Positions 35,326-44,179 of a DNA stretch of 64,000 bases are shown here, one piece after another. The position numbers were made by a program, and so were the translations under genes. Under the pieces are notes generated by a model. It saw nothing but the letters and a program-made list of their open reading frames with translations, made no database searches and was not told the origin of the DNA. The DNA is from G963708235 sp963708235 (GTDB lineage: Bacteria > Actinomycetota > Acidimicrobiia > Spongiisociales > UBA5794). Each line of letters starts with the position of its first letter. Positions within the stretch are counted from its first letter, which is position 1. The stretch is taken from assembly GCA_963708235.1 (NCBI GenBank), contig OY970200.1:2790001-2854000 (forward strand), read 5' to 3'.

Positions 35326-36774
35326 TCAGAACAGATCGAGCAGGTCCTTCTTGTTGGATCCGCCCGGCACACGGCGATCGCCCCGCGGCTGACCCGCCGA
35401 CCCTGAGCGGCCACCGGCAGTGCCGCCCGTCGCCGGATACCCGGGTTCCACTCCCGACGGCGAGGGGTTGACCGGGTGGGCGCCGGCGAGGCGTCTCCGC
35501 TCGGCGGCGATCGGGATCAGCGTCGCCGAGACGTAGATCACCTGGACACCAAGGGCGATCATCCCCGCCGCCGCCAGCCCGGGTGCCACCGGCACGATCG
35601 GCAGCACCGGGATCAGGGCCCCGATCACCCAGGCGATCTGGAACATGGTCTCGGAATTGGTGAATGCCCGACCGCGGTGTTCGGTGGGCACGGTCACCTG
35701 CAACAACCCGTCGAATCCGAACTTGGCGGTGCCCCAGGCGAGCCCGGCGGCGCAGGCCAGGACGGCGGCGGCGGGGAGCGAGAAGTACTGGGCGGCGATG
35801 AACGCCGCCGCCGCCTCGATGGCGAGACCGATCACCACCATCGGTTCCTCCGGGATGCGACGTTCCAACGCCGGGGCCAGGATGGCTGCGACGAAGAACC
35901 CGAACCCGCCCGCACCGAGAAGGAACCCGAAGTCGAGCGCCCCGGCGTCCGCATCCCGGAACGCAAAGGCCACCACCAGCAGCAGGAACCCATTGAGGAA
36001 CCTCACCCCGGCGGTGGCGAACCTGGCCAACCGGACCGGGCGGGGGGCGCTCCAATGGCGGCCCCGCCCCGTGGGCGGGTCGACCGAACCGACGTCGCCG
36101 TGGAGCGGTGGGAGCAACCTGGCCGCCACCGCCGACCAGGCGAACGCCGCACTGGCGAACAGCAGTGGCACCCAGAGCAGGTCGAGACCGAGCCCGAGCG
36201 CTCCGAGAGGCACGACCACGGCGCTCCCCATCACCCCGAGACGGGCCAGGTGCGCATTGGCGGCGACCAGCTCGGCGGCATCGTCCAACACCACCGGGAG
36301 CACGCTGCTGCGGGAGATGCCGTGAAAACGCGACAGCACCAGCATCAGGAAGGCGAGCGGGAACAGGGCGATCGAGTCGATCAGCACCATCATCAGCAGC
36401 GCCAGACCTGCCCGTAGCGCAGAGCTGAGCAGCAACCCGCCCCGGTACGCCGACGGGAACCGCTCGAAGATCCGACCGAGCAGCGGTCCGATCACCGCAA
36501 ACGGCGCCAGGGTGATCAGCAGGTAGAGCGCGACGTTCTCGCGCGCCTCGGTCGACGGGACCGCAAAGAAGAGGGTCCCGGCCAGCGCCATCGCCACGAG
36601 GGTGTCCCCGGCGACCGAGCCGGCGTGCGACTGGGCGAGGTGCCGGAAACCGGCGCCTCTCGACCAGAACGCCGAATACACCCGATCAGCCACGTACCGC
36701 GACGATGACCGAACCGCCCGGGACATGCGGGCGGAGGTCGCCGGTGTCGGGTCCGTCGGGTCGTGACCGGTCAT
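35326..36774 (-). CDS. Major facilitator superfamily permease
   Basis: 482 residues with about 12 hydrophobic segments, starting after a basic cytosolic stretch (about 17-45) and ending with a Gly/Pro-rich tail of about 50 residues. MFS-like features are LGRIFERFPSAYRGGLLLSS between helices 2 and 3 and TVPTEHRGRAFTNSETMFQ in the second half. Substrate unknown. The frame continues upstream to 37230 only by chance through the HIT gene in another phase; the ATG at 36774 starts a normal N-terminus. Confidence 0.8.
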   Translation of the reverse strand: MTGHDPTDPTPATSARMSRAVRSSSRYVADRVYSAFWSRGAGFRHLAQSHAGSVAGDTLVAMALAGTLFFAVPSTEARENVALYLLITLAPFAVIGPLLGRIFERFPSAYRGGLLLSSALRAGLALLMMVLIDSIALFPLAFLMLVLSRFHGISRSSVLPVVLDDAAELVAANAHLARLGVMGSAVVVPLGALGLGLDLLWVPLLFASAAFAWSAVAARLLPPLHGDVGSVDPPTGRGRHWSAPRPVRLARFATAGVRFLNGFLLLVVAFAFRDADAGALDFGFLLGAGGFGFFVAAILAPALERRIPEEPMVVIGLAIEAAAAFIAAQYFSLPAAAVLACAAGLAWGTAKFGFDGLLQVTVPTEHRGRAFTNSETMFQIAWVIGALIPVLPIVPVAPGLAAAGMIALGVQVIYVSATLIPIAAERRRLAGAHPVNPSPSGVEPGYPATGGTAGGRSGSAGQPRGDRRVPGGSNKKDLLDLF

Positions 36775-36877
36775 GGAACCAACGTAGCCCCATCCCGGGG
36801 GCTCCGCCCGCCGAGGGCGGCGGGGCGGGGAACCGGCTGCAGTCCCGGTGTCGGCGGAAACCGCCAGCAACCAGGCC

Positions 36878-37300
36878 TCAGTCCGAGACCTCGGTTCGCC
36901 CCATGGTGCGCAGCGTGGTGCGCACCTCATCGGCAACTCGGTCGAGTCGACCGGCGTCGGGGGCCGGGTCGGCGTTGGCGAAGTCCAGGTCCCCCATCCC
37001 GTCGATCGGGACCACGTGGATGTGGAGATGGGGCACCTCGAGCCCGGCGATGAGCATTCCCACCCGGGCGGCCCGATAGGTGTCCCGCAGCGCTTCACCG
37101 AGAACCCGGGCCACCTCGGTGAGATGCGCCAGCAACTCGGGGGATGCATCGGTCCAGTGATCGACCTCGGTGCGGGGCACCACCAGCAGGTGCCCGTCGC
37201 GCAGCGGATTGATCGACAGGAAGGCGACACACCGATCGTCCCGCCACACGAAACGTCCCGGCAGGTCGCCCTCGATGATCCTGGTGAAGACAGATGCCAC
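36878..37300 (-). CDS. HIT-family hydrolase
   Basis: 140 residues. The histidine-triad motif HLHIHVVPIDGMGD is at about 94-107, preceded by the conserved FLSINPLRDGHLLVVPRTE. HIT proteins hydrolyse nucleotide phosphoramidates, AMP-lysine or dinucleoside polyphosphates. The GTG at 37300 gives ASVFTRIIEGDLPGRFV, the standard HIT N-terminus. It lies 103 bp upstream of the MFS gene in the same direction. Confidence 0.88.
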   Translation of the reverse strand: MASVFTRIIEGDLPGRFVWRDDRCVAFLSINPLRDGHLLVVPRTEVDHWTDASPELLAHLTEVARVLGEALRDTYRAARVGMLIAGLEVPHLHIHVVPIDGMGDLDFANADPAPDAGRLDRVADEVRTTLRTMGRTEVSD

Positions 37301-37429
37301 TGGCCTCAATGTACCGCCCCCACCCCCGACGTCGCCACGAAACGGACCGGGACCGGTCTGTTTGGCGCTCAAGTCGATCGCTCCGGGTGCCGATACACCT
37401 ACCAGTGATTCCCGGTAGGAGGTCTTGCA

Positions 37430-38431
37430 ATGAAACGAGCGCCGCTCCTCGCAGTGCTGATTGCCGTTGTGGTGGCCATGGCGGTCCCGGCCGCGGCGAT
37501 GTCCGCCCGGGAGACCGGTGAGCTCGTCGAGTACGCCCTCGAGTTTCCGGTGGCCGGGTCGCCCTGGTACTACGACAGTTTCGGGGAGCCCCGCCCCAAC
37601 GACCGGACCCACGCCGGGATCGATCTCTTCGCCGACAAGGGAGTCGAGGTGAGGGCGGTGGCCACGGGCACCATCCTGCGGGTGAACGGGAGTTACGACT
37701 CGCTGGCTCCGGAACGCTGCTGTTCGATGGTCATCCTCCACGACGACGGGTGGCAATCGGTGTACGCCCATCTCAACAACGACTCACCCGGTACCGACGA
37801 CGGGAAAGGGTGGGGCATCGCCCCCGACCTCGCTCCGGGACGCCGGGTGTCGGCGGGGCAACTGATCGGCTGGGTCGGTGACAGCGGCAACGCCGAGGAC
37901 ACCCCGCCCCACCTCCACTTCGAGCTGCACGACCCTGCGGGAGTGATCGTCAACCCGGTCAAGGCGCTTCAGGCGTCCAAGGCGGGTCCGGTGGCGACCA
38001 GCGGACCGGCCACCCGGTTCAGCGGTGACACGGCGCTGGTGAAGCGCATCCAGGAGAACCTGACCCGGGTCGGCATCGACGTCGGCGGGGTCGACGGCCG
38101 GTACGGGCGGCTGACCGAAGGAGCGGTGGTCGAGTTCCAGCAACGCACCGGGTTGGAGACCGATGGTGTGGCGGGTCCGGTGACCCGGGCGGCGCTCGCC
38201 GGGATGATCCACGCCCAGACGGGCAGCCTGCTCGGGTTCGGTCGGAAGGGCGACGAGGTGGCGACGGTCCAGAAGCAGCTTGCGGCTGCCGGGCTCGACC
38301 CCGGACCTGCGGACGGCAGCTTCGGCCCGGTGACCCTGCAGGCGGTGCTCTCGTTCCAGAAGGCACGGTCGTTGGCGGTCGACGGGCTGATCGGTCCGGA
38401 GACCCGGGCCGCACTCGGCGGCAGCAACTGA
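37430..38431 (+). CDS. Secreted M23 peptidase with two peptidoglycan-binding domains
   Basis: 333 residues. A Sec signal peptide (about 1-26) is followed by a LytM/M23 zinc endopeptidase domain with RTHAGIDLFADKGVEV (first zinc His and Asp) and TPPHLHFELHDP (HxH). Two PG_binding_1 repeats follow, with VGGVDGRYGRLTEGAVVEFQ and PGPADGSFGPVTLQAVLSFQ. Ordinary cell-wall hydrolase architecture; cleaves peptide cross-links if the active site is not autoinhibited. GGTAGGAGG precedes the start. Confidence 0.92.
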   Translation: MKRAPLLAVLIAVVVAMAVPAAAMSARETGELVEYALEFPVAGSPWYYDSFGEPRPNDRTHAGIDLFADKGVEVRAVATGTILRVNGSYDSLAPERCCSMVILHDDGWQSVYAHLNNDSPGTDDGKGWGIAPDLAPGRRVSAGQLIGWVGDSGNAEDTPPHLHFELHDPAGVIVNPVKALQASKAGPVATSGPATRFSGDTALVKRIQENLTRVGIDVGGVDGRYGRLTEGAVVEFQQRTGLETDGVAGPVTRAALAGMIHAQTGSLLGFGRKGDEVATVQKQLAAAGLDPGPADGSFGPVTLQAVLSFQKARSLAVDGLIGPETRAALGGSN

Positions 38432-38479
38432 CCGGATCGGGGTCGGTCCGTCCCCGACAACGGCGAGGCGCCGGGTCGG

Positions 38480-39805
38480 TTACAGGGCGGTGGCGGCGAA
38501 CTCGGCCAGGGGGCTGCGGACGGAGCGGTCGAGGGTGACGTGACCGAACAGCGGGCTCCCCTTGAGCTTCTCGATCAGGGCGGCGAGACCGCCGAACGGT
38601 GAGACGTACGGATTGTCGACCTGGGTGAGATCCCCGCAGAACACCACCTTGGCGTCGGCGCCGATCCGGGTCAGGATCACCTTGAGGGTGGGTAGCTCCA
38701 GGTTCTGGGCCTCGTCGATGATGACCAGCTCACCGGTGATGGATCGACCTCGCAGGTAGGTGACGGCCGCCATCTCCAGGACATCCTGATCGAGCAGCCC
38801 CTCGACGGCCATCCGCGCCGAGGTGGCGTCGCTGTCGGCGAAGAGCGCATAGAGGTTGTCGTAGACCGCCGCCATCCACGGGGCGAGCTTCTCGTCGAGA
38901 TCTCCCGGAAGGTAGCCGACCTCCTGACGACCGACCGCAACCAGCGGCCGGTATACCGAGATCCGGCGATAGCGGCCCAGCTCGACCACCTGCTCCAGGG
39001 CGGCGGCCAGGGCCAGGAACGTCTTGCCGGTGCCTGCCATCCCCATCAGCGAGACCGCCGGGATGTCGGGGTCCATCAGCAGGTCGAGGGCGAACGCCTG
39101 ACGGACGTTCTTCGACTCGATCCCGAACGCCTGGCGGCTGCCGGAGACCCGCACCACGGTGGGGCCGTCGTCGTCGATCACCCGGCCCAGGGCCGTGTGC
39201 GACTCCGAGGCCCGCAGGATGCAGAACTGGTTGATCATCGCCTCGGCGACACCGGGCTGGGTTCGGTCGAGGACCACCTTGCCGTCGGAGTAGAGCAGAT
39301 CGACCTGCTCGTGGGCGACGTCGATCTGGACCACACCGGAGTAGGCCTCATCGACCTCGACCTTGTCGCCCCGGTAGTCCTCGACCTCGACACCGAGCTG
39401 TGCCCCTTTGATGCGGAGCGCCGCATCCCGGGTCACCAACACCGCCGGTGTCCCGGCGTCGACGAGATTGAGACAGGTCGCCAGGATGCGGTGGTCGGAG
39501 GTGGCCGGGTCGAGCACCTCGGGGAGACGCACCGAGCGGACCCCGTTCAGCTCGATTCGCAGCGTCCCGCCACCGGCGAGCGGTTTCGGCTGCGAGAGAC
39601 CGCCGTTGCGGGATGCGCCGAGTTCTTCGAGGAGGCGGATAGCCCGTCGCGCCCCTGCTCCGACCTCGTCCATCCGGGTCTTCTGCCGGTCCAGTTCCTC
39701 CACCACCACCAGCGGCAACACGACATCGTGCTCGTCGAATCGGACGATGGCGTGCGGATCGGCGAGCAACACACAGGTGTCGAGAACGTACGTCTTCATT
39801 GCCAC
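38480..39805 (-). CDS. PIN-PhoH fusion ATPase (PhoH2-type)
   Basis: 441 residues. The N-terminal PIN ribonuclease domain (about 1-135) has KTYVLDTCVLLADPHAI, VVEELDRQK and SDHRILATC. The C-terminal PhoH ATPase (about 230-441) has Walker A SLMGMAGTGKTFLAL, Walker B GELVIIDEAQNLE and VFCGDLTQVDNPY. PhoH2 proteins unwind and cleave RNA. The GTG at 39805 was used because GGGGAG lies 9 bases upstream; ATG at 39799 is equally compatible with the family. Confidence 0.92.
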   Translation of the reverse strand: MAMKTYVLDTCVLLADPHAIVRFDEHDVVLPLVVVEELDRQKTRMDEVGAGARRAIRLLEELGASRNGGLSQPKPLAGGGTLRIELNGVRSVRLPEVLDPATSDHRILATCLNLVDAGTPAVLVTRDAALRIKGAQLGVEVEDYRGDKVEVDEAYSGVVQIDVAHEQVDLLYSDGKVVLDRTQPGVAEAMINQFCILRASESHTALGRVIDDDGPTVVRVSGSRQAFGIESKNVRQAFALDLLMDPDIPAVSLMGMAGTGKTFLALAAALEQVVELGRYRRISVYRPLVAVGRQEVGYLPGDLDEKLAPWMAAVYDNLYALFADSDATSARMAVEGLLDQDVLEMAAVTYLRGRSITGELVIIDEAQNLELPTLKVILTRIGADAKVVFCGDLTQVDNPYVSPFGGLAALIEKLKGSPLFGHVTLDRSVRSPLAEFAATAL

Positions 39806-39976
39806 GGCGTCGTACTCCCCTTGATAGGTTGTGGCGCCAGCGTGACCGGTGCGGCACCGAAACGCAAGGACCGTTTTCGCGGTTGGTGCGGACGACTCAG
39901 AGGGCGATGTGATCCATCCCTGGCACGCCGGTGAGTTCGACGTAGTCTTGGGTCGAGCTTCGAGAAGGGACGTTGG

Positions 39977-40972
39977 GTGACAGTTGCGGTGATCGGTGCC
40001 GGTTCCTGGGGAACCGCCATGGCGGGGATTCTCGCCGGCAAGGAACCGACGATGCTGTGGGTGCGGCGTGGCGAACTGGCGGCCGCCATCCAGCGGGACC
40101 GGGCCAACCCGGACTACCTCCCCGGGTACGACCTCCCCGACGGGCTCACCGCAACCGACTCGCTCTCCGAGGCATTGGACGGCGCCGACGTGGTGGTGAT
40201 GGCGGTGCCGTCACACGGCTACCGCCATGTGCTGGCGGAAGCGGCGCCGTCGATCTCCCCGGAGGCGGCCTTGGTGTCGCTGGCCAAGGGAATCGAACAA
40301 GCGACCCTGATGCGGATGACCGAGGTCACCGCCGATGTGCTCCCTGATCACGACCCGGGCCGGATCGGGGTACTCACCGGTCCCAACCTGGCGAAGGAGG
40401 TGGCGGCGGGGCAACCGGCGGCGAGCGTCGTCGCCACCGCAGACACCGATCTGGGCCGTCGCCTCCAGGACCTGTTCATGACCCCTCGCTTTCGGGTCTA
40501 CACCAATGAGGACGTGATCGGGTGCGAGGCCGCCGGGGCGCTGAAGAACGTGATGGCGATCGCCGCCGGGATGGCCAGCGGGCTCGGGTTCGGGGACAAC
40601 ACCCTCGCCACGGTGGTGACCCGGGCGCTTGCCGAGGTGACCCGGCTCGGCTGCGCCATGGGTGGTGAGGAACGGACGTTCTCGGGTCTCGCCGGGATGG
40701 GCGACCTGGTCGCCACCTGTGTCAGTGCCCAGAGTCGCAACCATCAGGTCGGGGTGGCGCTGGGCCGTGGACACGGCATCGACGAGATCACCACCTCGAT
40801 GCGGATGGTTGCCGAGGGGGTCAAGTCGACGAGGGGTGTGCTCGACCTGGCGGAGCGTCACGGTGTCGAGATGCCGATGGCCGAACAGGTTGGTCTGGTC
40901 CTCTACGAGGGCAAGGAGCCGACCGTGGCCCTCGCCGACCTGATGACCCGTCAGGCGAAACCGGAACGCTGA
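39977..40972 (+). CDS. gpsA: Glycerol-3-phosphate dehydrogenase [NAD(P)+]
   Basis: 331 residues, GTG start. Reduces dihydroxyacetone phosphate to sn-glycerol-3-phosphate for phospholipid synthesis. Nucleotide-binding VIGAGSWGTAMAGILA at 5-20, the catalytic region GPNLAKEVAAGQPAA, and the active-site lysine segment GALKNVMAIAAGMASGLGFG are intact. The C-terminal substrate domain contains FSGLAGMGDLVATC. Its stop is 88 bp from the end of the damaged tag gene on the other strand. Confidence 0.95.
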   Translation: MTVAVIGAGSWGTAMAGILAGKEPTMLWVRRGELAAAIQRDRANPDYLPGYDLPDGLTATDSLSEALDGADVVVMAVPSHGYRHVLAEAAPSISPEAALVSLAKGIEQATLMRMTEVTADVLPDHDPGRIGVLTGPNLAKEVAAGQPAASVVATADTDLGRRLQDLFMTPRFRVYTNEDVIGCEAAGALKNVMAIAAGMASGLGFGDNTLATVVTRALAEVTRLGCAMGGEERTFSGLAGMGDLVATCVSAQSRNHQVGVALGRGHGIDEITTSMRMVAEGVKSTRGVLDLAERHGVEMPMAEQVGLVLYEGKEPTVALADLMTRQAKPER

Positions 40973-41060
40973 ACCTCCCACGATCCTTGTGGCAATGTCC
41001 GGGCCGGGCCACTGATCGGCCAGGCAGGACGGTCGGCCAGCCAGTCACGCAGACATTCGT

Positions 41061-41664
41061 TCAGACCGGACGGGAGAACCCGCTGCGGGCGCCGGCCACC
41101 CGGGGTCTGATGGCACACCCCTCGAGGTGGTCGTTGACGATGCCCATGGCCTGCATGAAGGCGTGGGCGGTGGTCGGCCCGACAAAGCTGAACCCGCGGC
41201 GCTTCGAGCTCCTTTGCCAGCGCCGTCGATTCCGGTGACGTCGGTTCCAGCGAGGCGGGTCGATCAGGTGGCTCGAACGACCACACCAGAGACCCGAGCG
41301 ATCCCATCTCGCCGGCCACCTCGATCGCCCGGCGGGCATTGTTGATCGTCGACACGATTTTGCCACGGTGGCGGACGATGCCGGCGTCGGTGAGCAACCG
41401 GTCGACGTCGGTGTCGGTCATCTCGGCGACCACGCCGTAGTCGAAATCGTGGAACGCACGGCGGAATCCGTCACGCTTGCGCAGGATGGTCAGCCAGCTC
41501 AAGCCCGATTGGAACCCCTCGAGACACAGCTTCTCGAAGAGACGGTGTTCGTCGTCCACCGGGAATCCCCATTCGGTGTCGTGGTACGCGACGTAGTCGG
41601 GCGACGACACCCCCCACCAGCATCGGGAAACCCCGTCCGCTCCCCGCACCACCTTCTCATCCAT
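41061..41664 (-). pseudogene. tag: DNA-3-methyladenine glycosylase I, one +1 frameshift
   Basis: From the ATG at 41664 (AGGAGTGA upstream) the frame encodes Tag up to ALAKEL: CWWGVSSPDYVAYHDTEWG, then LCLEGFQSGLSWLTILRKRDG with the catalytic Glu. After 41206 similarity continues in another frame (KRRGFSFVGPTTAHAFMQAM, then NDHLEGC with the last two zinc ligands) to a stop at 41061. One extra base at about 41205 (GAGCTCGAAGCG where GAGCTCAAGCG is expected) explains it; removing it leaves 201 codons, the normal Tag length. As written, the product loses the zinc-binding C-terminus. Either a real loss of function or a sequence error. Confidence 0.85.
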
Positions 41665-41720
41665 CGATTCACTCCTCGAAAGGGGGGCACCCGGCCGCCG
41701 CCAGGATCTGGATGGCGAGG

Positions 41721-42863
41721 CTACCCGGCGCTCGAAGGCTGCCCCGCCTCCGACGGGCGGTCGCCCTCGAGGGCGTGGTGCTGGGCACGACGGGAGTGGT
41801 CGAGGACGACCGTCATCAGCTCGGCCAGGTAGTCCGGGTCGATCCCGAGGCTGCTCGCCTCGTCGCGGACCTCGTCGAGCAGTTCCGCCTCTCGATCCGG
41901 GGAGCGGAGCGGGAGACCGCGGGTGTGCTTGATCCGTGCGATCTCCACCGAGCTGTGCAGACGGCGTCTGATCAGCTCGACGAGTTGGCGGTCGATCCGG
42001 TCGATCTCGTCGCGGAGTGAGGGGATCCCGAGACGGTCCATCAGTTCCTCGAATCCCTCGACGGCCAGCTGCCCGCCGTTCCCGCTGCGGGCGTGGGCGG
42101 GGTCGGGATGGACGAGGACGCTGAGCCCGTCGGCGCCCACCGAGCGGGCCGCCAACGCCAGAGGGATGATCATGCTGGTGTCGGCCCGGCCCGGTGAGGG
42201 ATCGACGACCACGGGGAGGTGCGACAGACGTTGCACCGCCGGGACCGCCGAGATGTCCAGGGTGTCGGTGGTGCGCGGATCGAAGGTGCGGCTCCCCCGC
42301 TCGCAGAGCACCACCTGGTCGTTGCCTTCCGCCATGACGTACTCGGCGGACATCAGCCATTCGTCGATGGTGGCGGAAGCCCCACGGTGGATCAGCACCG
42401 GTTTGCCGGTCTTGCCGGCATCGCGCAGCAACGTGAAGTTCTGCATGTTGTCGGGACCGATCTCGAGCATGTCGACGTGCTCGGCGGTGGCGGCCGCCTG
42501 GCCGTGGTGGATCACCTCGGTGACCGTGGGAAGACCCGTCTCGTACCCGGCCTTCTCCAACATCCACAGCCCGTCCTCGCCAAGACCCTTGAACCCGTAG
42601 GGGGAGGTTTCCGCCCGGTACGTGCCGGCGCGCAGCACCGACCCGCCGGCGGCGGCGACGGCGTGGGCGACGGCCAGCATCTGTGTCTCGCTCTCGACGG
42701 CGACCGGTCCGGCGATGACCGGGTAGGAACCGTCACCGAAACGGACGTCGCCGACGGCGACCACGGTCGTGGAGACGTCTCCGGCTCGGCGAAGGCTCTT
42801 GAGGACGGGTTCCATCTTGACTGGGGGTTCCCCTTTGAGTGGGGGTTTCGGGGCGGGGCTCAT
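41721..42863 (-). CDS. aroF: DAHP synthase-like domain (type I-beta, degenerate) fused to chorismate mutase
   Basis: 380 residues. Residues about 30-285 match the type I-beta DAHP synthase barrel in length and order, but key residues differ. The metal Cys of GPCSVES is Val (IAGPVAVESE), the His of DPSH is Pro (VVDPSPGR), the Glu of EVHP is Leu (VLVHPDP) and the Asp of SDG is Gly (SGNGGQ). The KPRTSP loop reads RAETSP and the IGARNMQN loop reads IGPDNMQN. The C-terminal chorismate mutase (about 290-370) keeps its active residues in LRDEIDRID, RRR, K and DRE, and Ser/Gln in DHSRRAQ. I predict a working mutase with a non-catalytic, possibly regulatory barrel. AGGAG lies 7 bases upstream of the ATG. 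Confidence 0.85.
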   Translation of the reverse strand: MSPAPKPPLKGEPPVKMEPVLKSLRRAGDVSTTVVAVGDVRFGDGSYPVIAGPVAVESETQMLAVAHAVAAAGGSVLRAGTYRAETSPYGFKGLGEDGLWMLEKAGYETGLPTVTEVIHHGQAAATAEHVDMLEIGPDNMQNFTLLRDAGKTGKPVLIHRGASATIDEWLMSAEYVMAEGNDQVVLCERGSRTFDPRTTDTLDISAVPAVQRLSHLPVVVDPSPGRADTSMIIPLALAARSVGADGLSVLVHPDPAHARSGNGGQLAVEGFEELMDRLGIPSLRDEIDRIDRQLVELIRRRLHSSVEIARIKHTRGLPLRSPDREAELLDEVRDEASSLGIDPDYLAELMTVVLDHSRRAQHHALEGDRPSEAGQPSSAG

Positions 42864-42890
42864 GGGGTGCTCCTGCGATCGAGCGGCCCG

Positions 42891-42931
42891 GGAAAACAGA
42901 AAGACCCGAAGCCGCTTGCTGGCTTCGGGTC
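42891..42931 (-). terminator. Attenuator-type terminator before the DAHP synthase/chorismate mutase gene
   Basis: Read on the minus strand: an 11-bp perfect stem (42931-42921 with 42913-42903), a 7-nt loop and a U-rich tail TTTCTGTTTT at 42902-42893, ending about 28 nt before the start codon. It lies between the leader peptide and the structural gene. A GGCTTC stretch within the leader ORF (42990-42985) can pair with GAAGCC in the first arm, giving a possible antiterminator. Confidence 0.75.
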
Positions 42932-42958
42932 GTCGGTGCGGTGACTGTGGGGGTGCGG

Positions 42959-43027
42959 TCAGCGCGTCTCGTCGGCCCGGGCCAGAAGCCCGGTAAACGA
43001 ATACGCATAGAGCACACCATTGATCAT
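42959..43027 (-). CDS. Aromatic-amino-acid leader peptide (22 residues)
   Basis: Short ORF MINGVLYAYSFTGLLARADE followed by TR and TGA. Tyr-Ala-Tyr-Ser-Phe at positions 7-11 makes it sensitive to charged tRNA-Tyr and tRNA-Phe. It sits 28 nt upstream of a U-tailed terminator and 96 nt upstream of the DAHP synthase-like/chorismate mutase start, the classic arrangement for transcription attenuation. No strong ribosome site precedes the ATG. Confidence 0.65.
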   Translation of the reverse strand: MINGVLYAYSFTGLLARADETR

Positions 43028-43152
43028 GTCGTTGCCGAATGTACCGGCGCAGGCGCCGATGGGCAAGCGGGCATTTCGCTCAGGGGCCCCCGGTGGCCGG
43101 CCCCCAATGGCGTCGTTCGACGCCCGCCTCGACCCGGCACTGCGGTCGAGCG

Positions 43153-43692
43153 CTACTTGTCGGCGGAGTCGGGACCGCGACGCCGCACATCGTCGACCTG
43201 GGCGAGGGCGTCACGGAGGTCCACCAGCCACTCGTCGAGATTGCGTCCGACGATGCGGACACACCAGGCGAGGGCGTCGCTGCGGCTGCGGGCGACACCG
43301 CCCTCGATGAGAGTGTCGAGCACCATCCGCTCCTTGATCCGGAGCCGGGTCATGGTGGGCATCGACAGGTGGGTGAAGAGGCGCGACGAGTCCTCGCAGC
43401 GAACGCCCCATGACACCCGGCGACTGAACCTGGCCTCGGCCGAGGAGCCGATCTCGCCCCTCTCGATACGGGTGTCCTCGCGGAAGACCCGCATCGCCGC
43501 CAACCGTGCGGCGGTCTGCGCATCGGTGTCGGTGAGGGTCGGAGCAACGTCTTCGATGGTCAACACGACCAGGATCTCGTCGTCGTCGATGGTGAGTTCG
43601 GCGGGCAATACTCGCCATTCGGTCGGCAGCTTGGCGAGAAACCAATCGGTGATCTCACCAGGCGCAACATCGGGAAGGGCAGTGGTTCTCAT
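43153..43692 (-). CDS. Conserved hypothetical protein
   Basis: 179 residues, soluble, charged. Not recognised. The first 110 residues look like a mixed alpha/beta domain (WRVLPAELTIDDDEILVVL, then RIERGEIGSSAEARFSRRV). The last 65 (RLRIKERMVLDTLIEGGVARSRSDALAWCVRIVG) resemble a short helical DNA- or protein-binding module such as those in antitoxin-like regulators, but this is weak. The ATG at 43692 gives a compact protein; the longer frame upstream has no coding character. Confidence 0.6.
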   Translation of the reverse strand: MRTTALPDVAPGEITDWFLAKLPTEWRVLPAELTIDDDEILVVLTIEDVAPTLTDTDAQTAARLAAMRVFREDTRIERGEIGSSAEARFSRRVSWGVRCEDSSRLFTHLSMPTMTRLRIKERMVLDTLIEGGVARSRSDALAWCVRIVGRNLDEWLVDLRDALAQVDDVRRRGPDSADK

Positions 43693-43808
43693 ATCGATGC
43701 TTCCTCGACGGGCCGAGATCCTACCTGTCCCGGCAATGGAAAAACTGCACGAGCCTAACCCAGAAACCTGAGTTACGCATCCTGCCAGCGTACCGGTCAC
43801 CTTCTTCC

Positions 43809-43979
43809 CTACTGAGCCGCCCACACCCACCAGATGAGCAGTCCGAGGGCGGTCGGCGCCAAGAGTGCCTGGGCGACCGACCGGCTGCGGTGCTCTCCGC
43901 GGAGTCCGAGATCTCCGGCGAGGACGACCACGGCGCCGGCAACCGCAAGCAGGCTGGCGACCACCAGCAATCCGGTCAC
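43809..43979 (-). CDS. Small two-helix membrane protein
   Basis: 56 residues from a GTG: TGLLVVASLLAVAGAVVVLA forms one membrane helix, a charged loop (GDLGLRGEHRSRS) follows, then ALLAPTALGLLIWWVWAA forms a second. The alternating hydrophobic/charged pattern and lack of another gene in this 480-bp gap support it. Function unknown; it lies near the heme A synthesis genes. The start is uncertain, with no clear ribosome site. Confidence 0.5.
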   Translation of the reverse strand: MTGLLVVASLLAVAGAVVVLAGDLGLRGEHRSRSVAQALLAPTALGLLIWWVWAAQ

Positions 43980-44179
43980 GGGAAAGTGACCACGGCGGGC
44001 CGGTGACAGGACCGATCCGGCTCGGTGGACAGATGCGTGGTTGCACCGCGGGAAGACATGCCCGTGACGGTACCGGACGGGAAGCGGTCACCTGCCATCC
44101 AGTCCACCGGACGACGCTGCAGCCCATGGTGGCGGGGCCCCGAATCTCGGGGGTCACGGGCACCCATAGAATCAGGCGG

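Noticed and set aside
37301..37429. Cyclic-di-AMP-type riboswitch before the M23 peptidase
   Set aside because: The 129-bp gap lacks the conserved motifs; only an ordinary ribosome site is evident.
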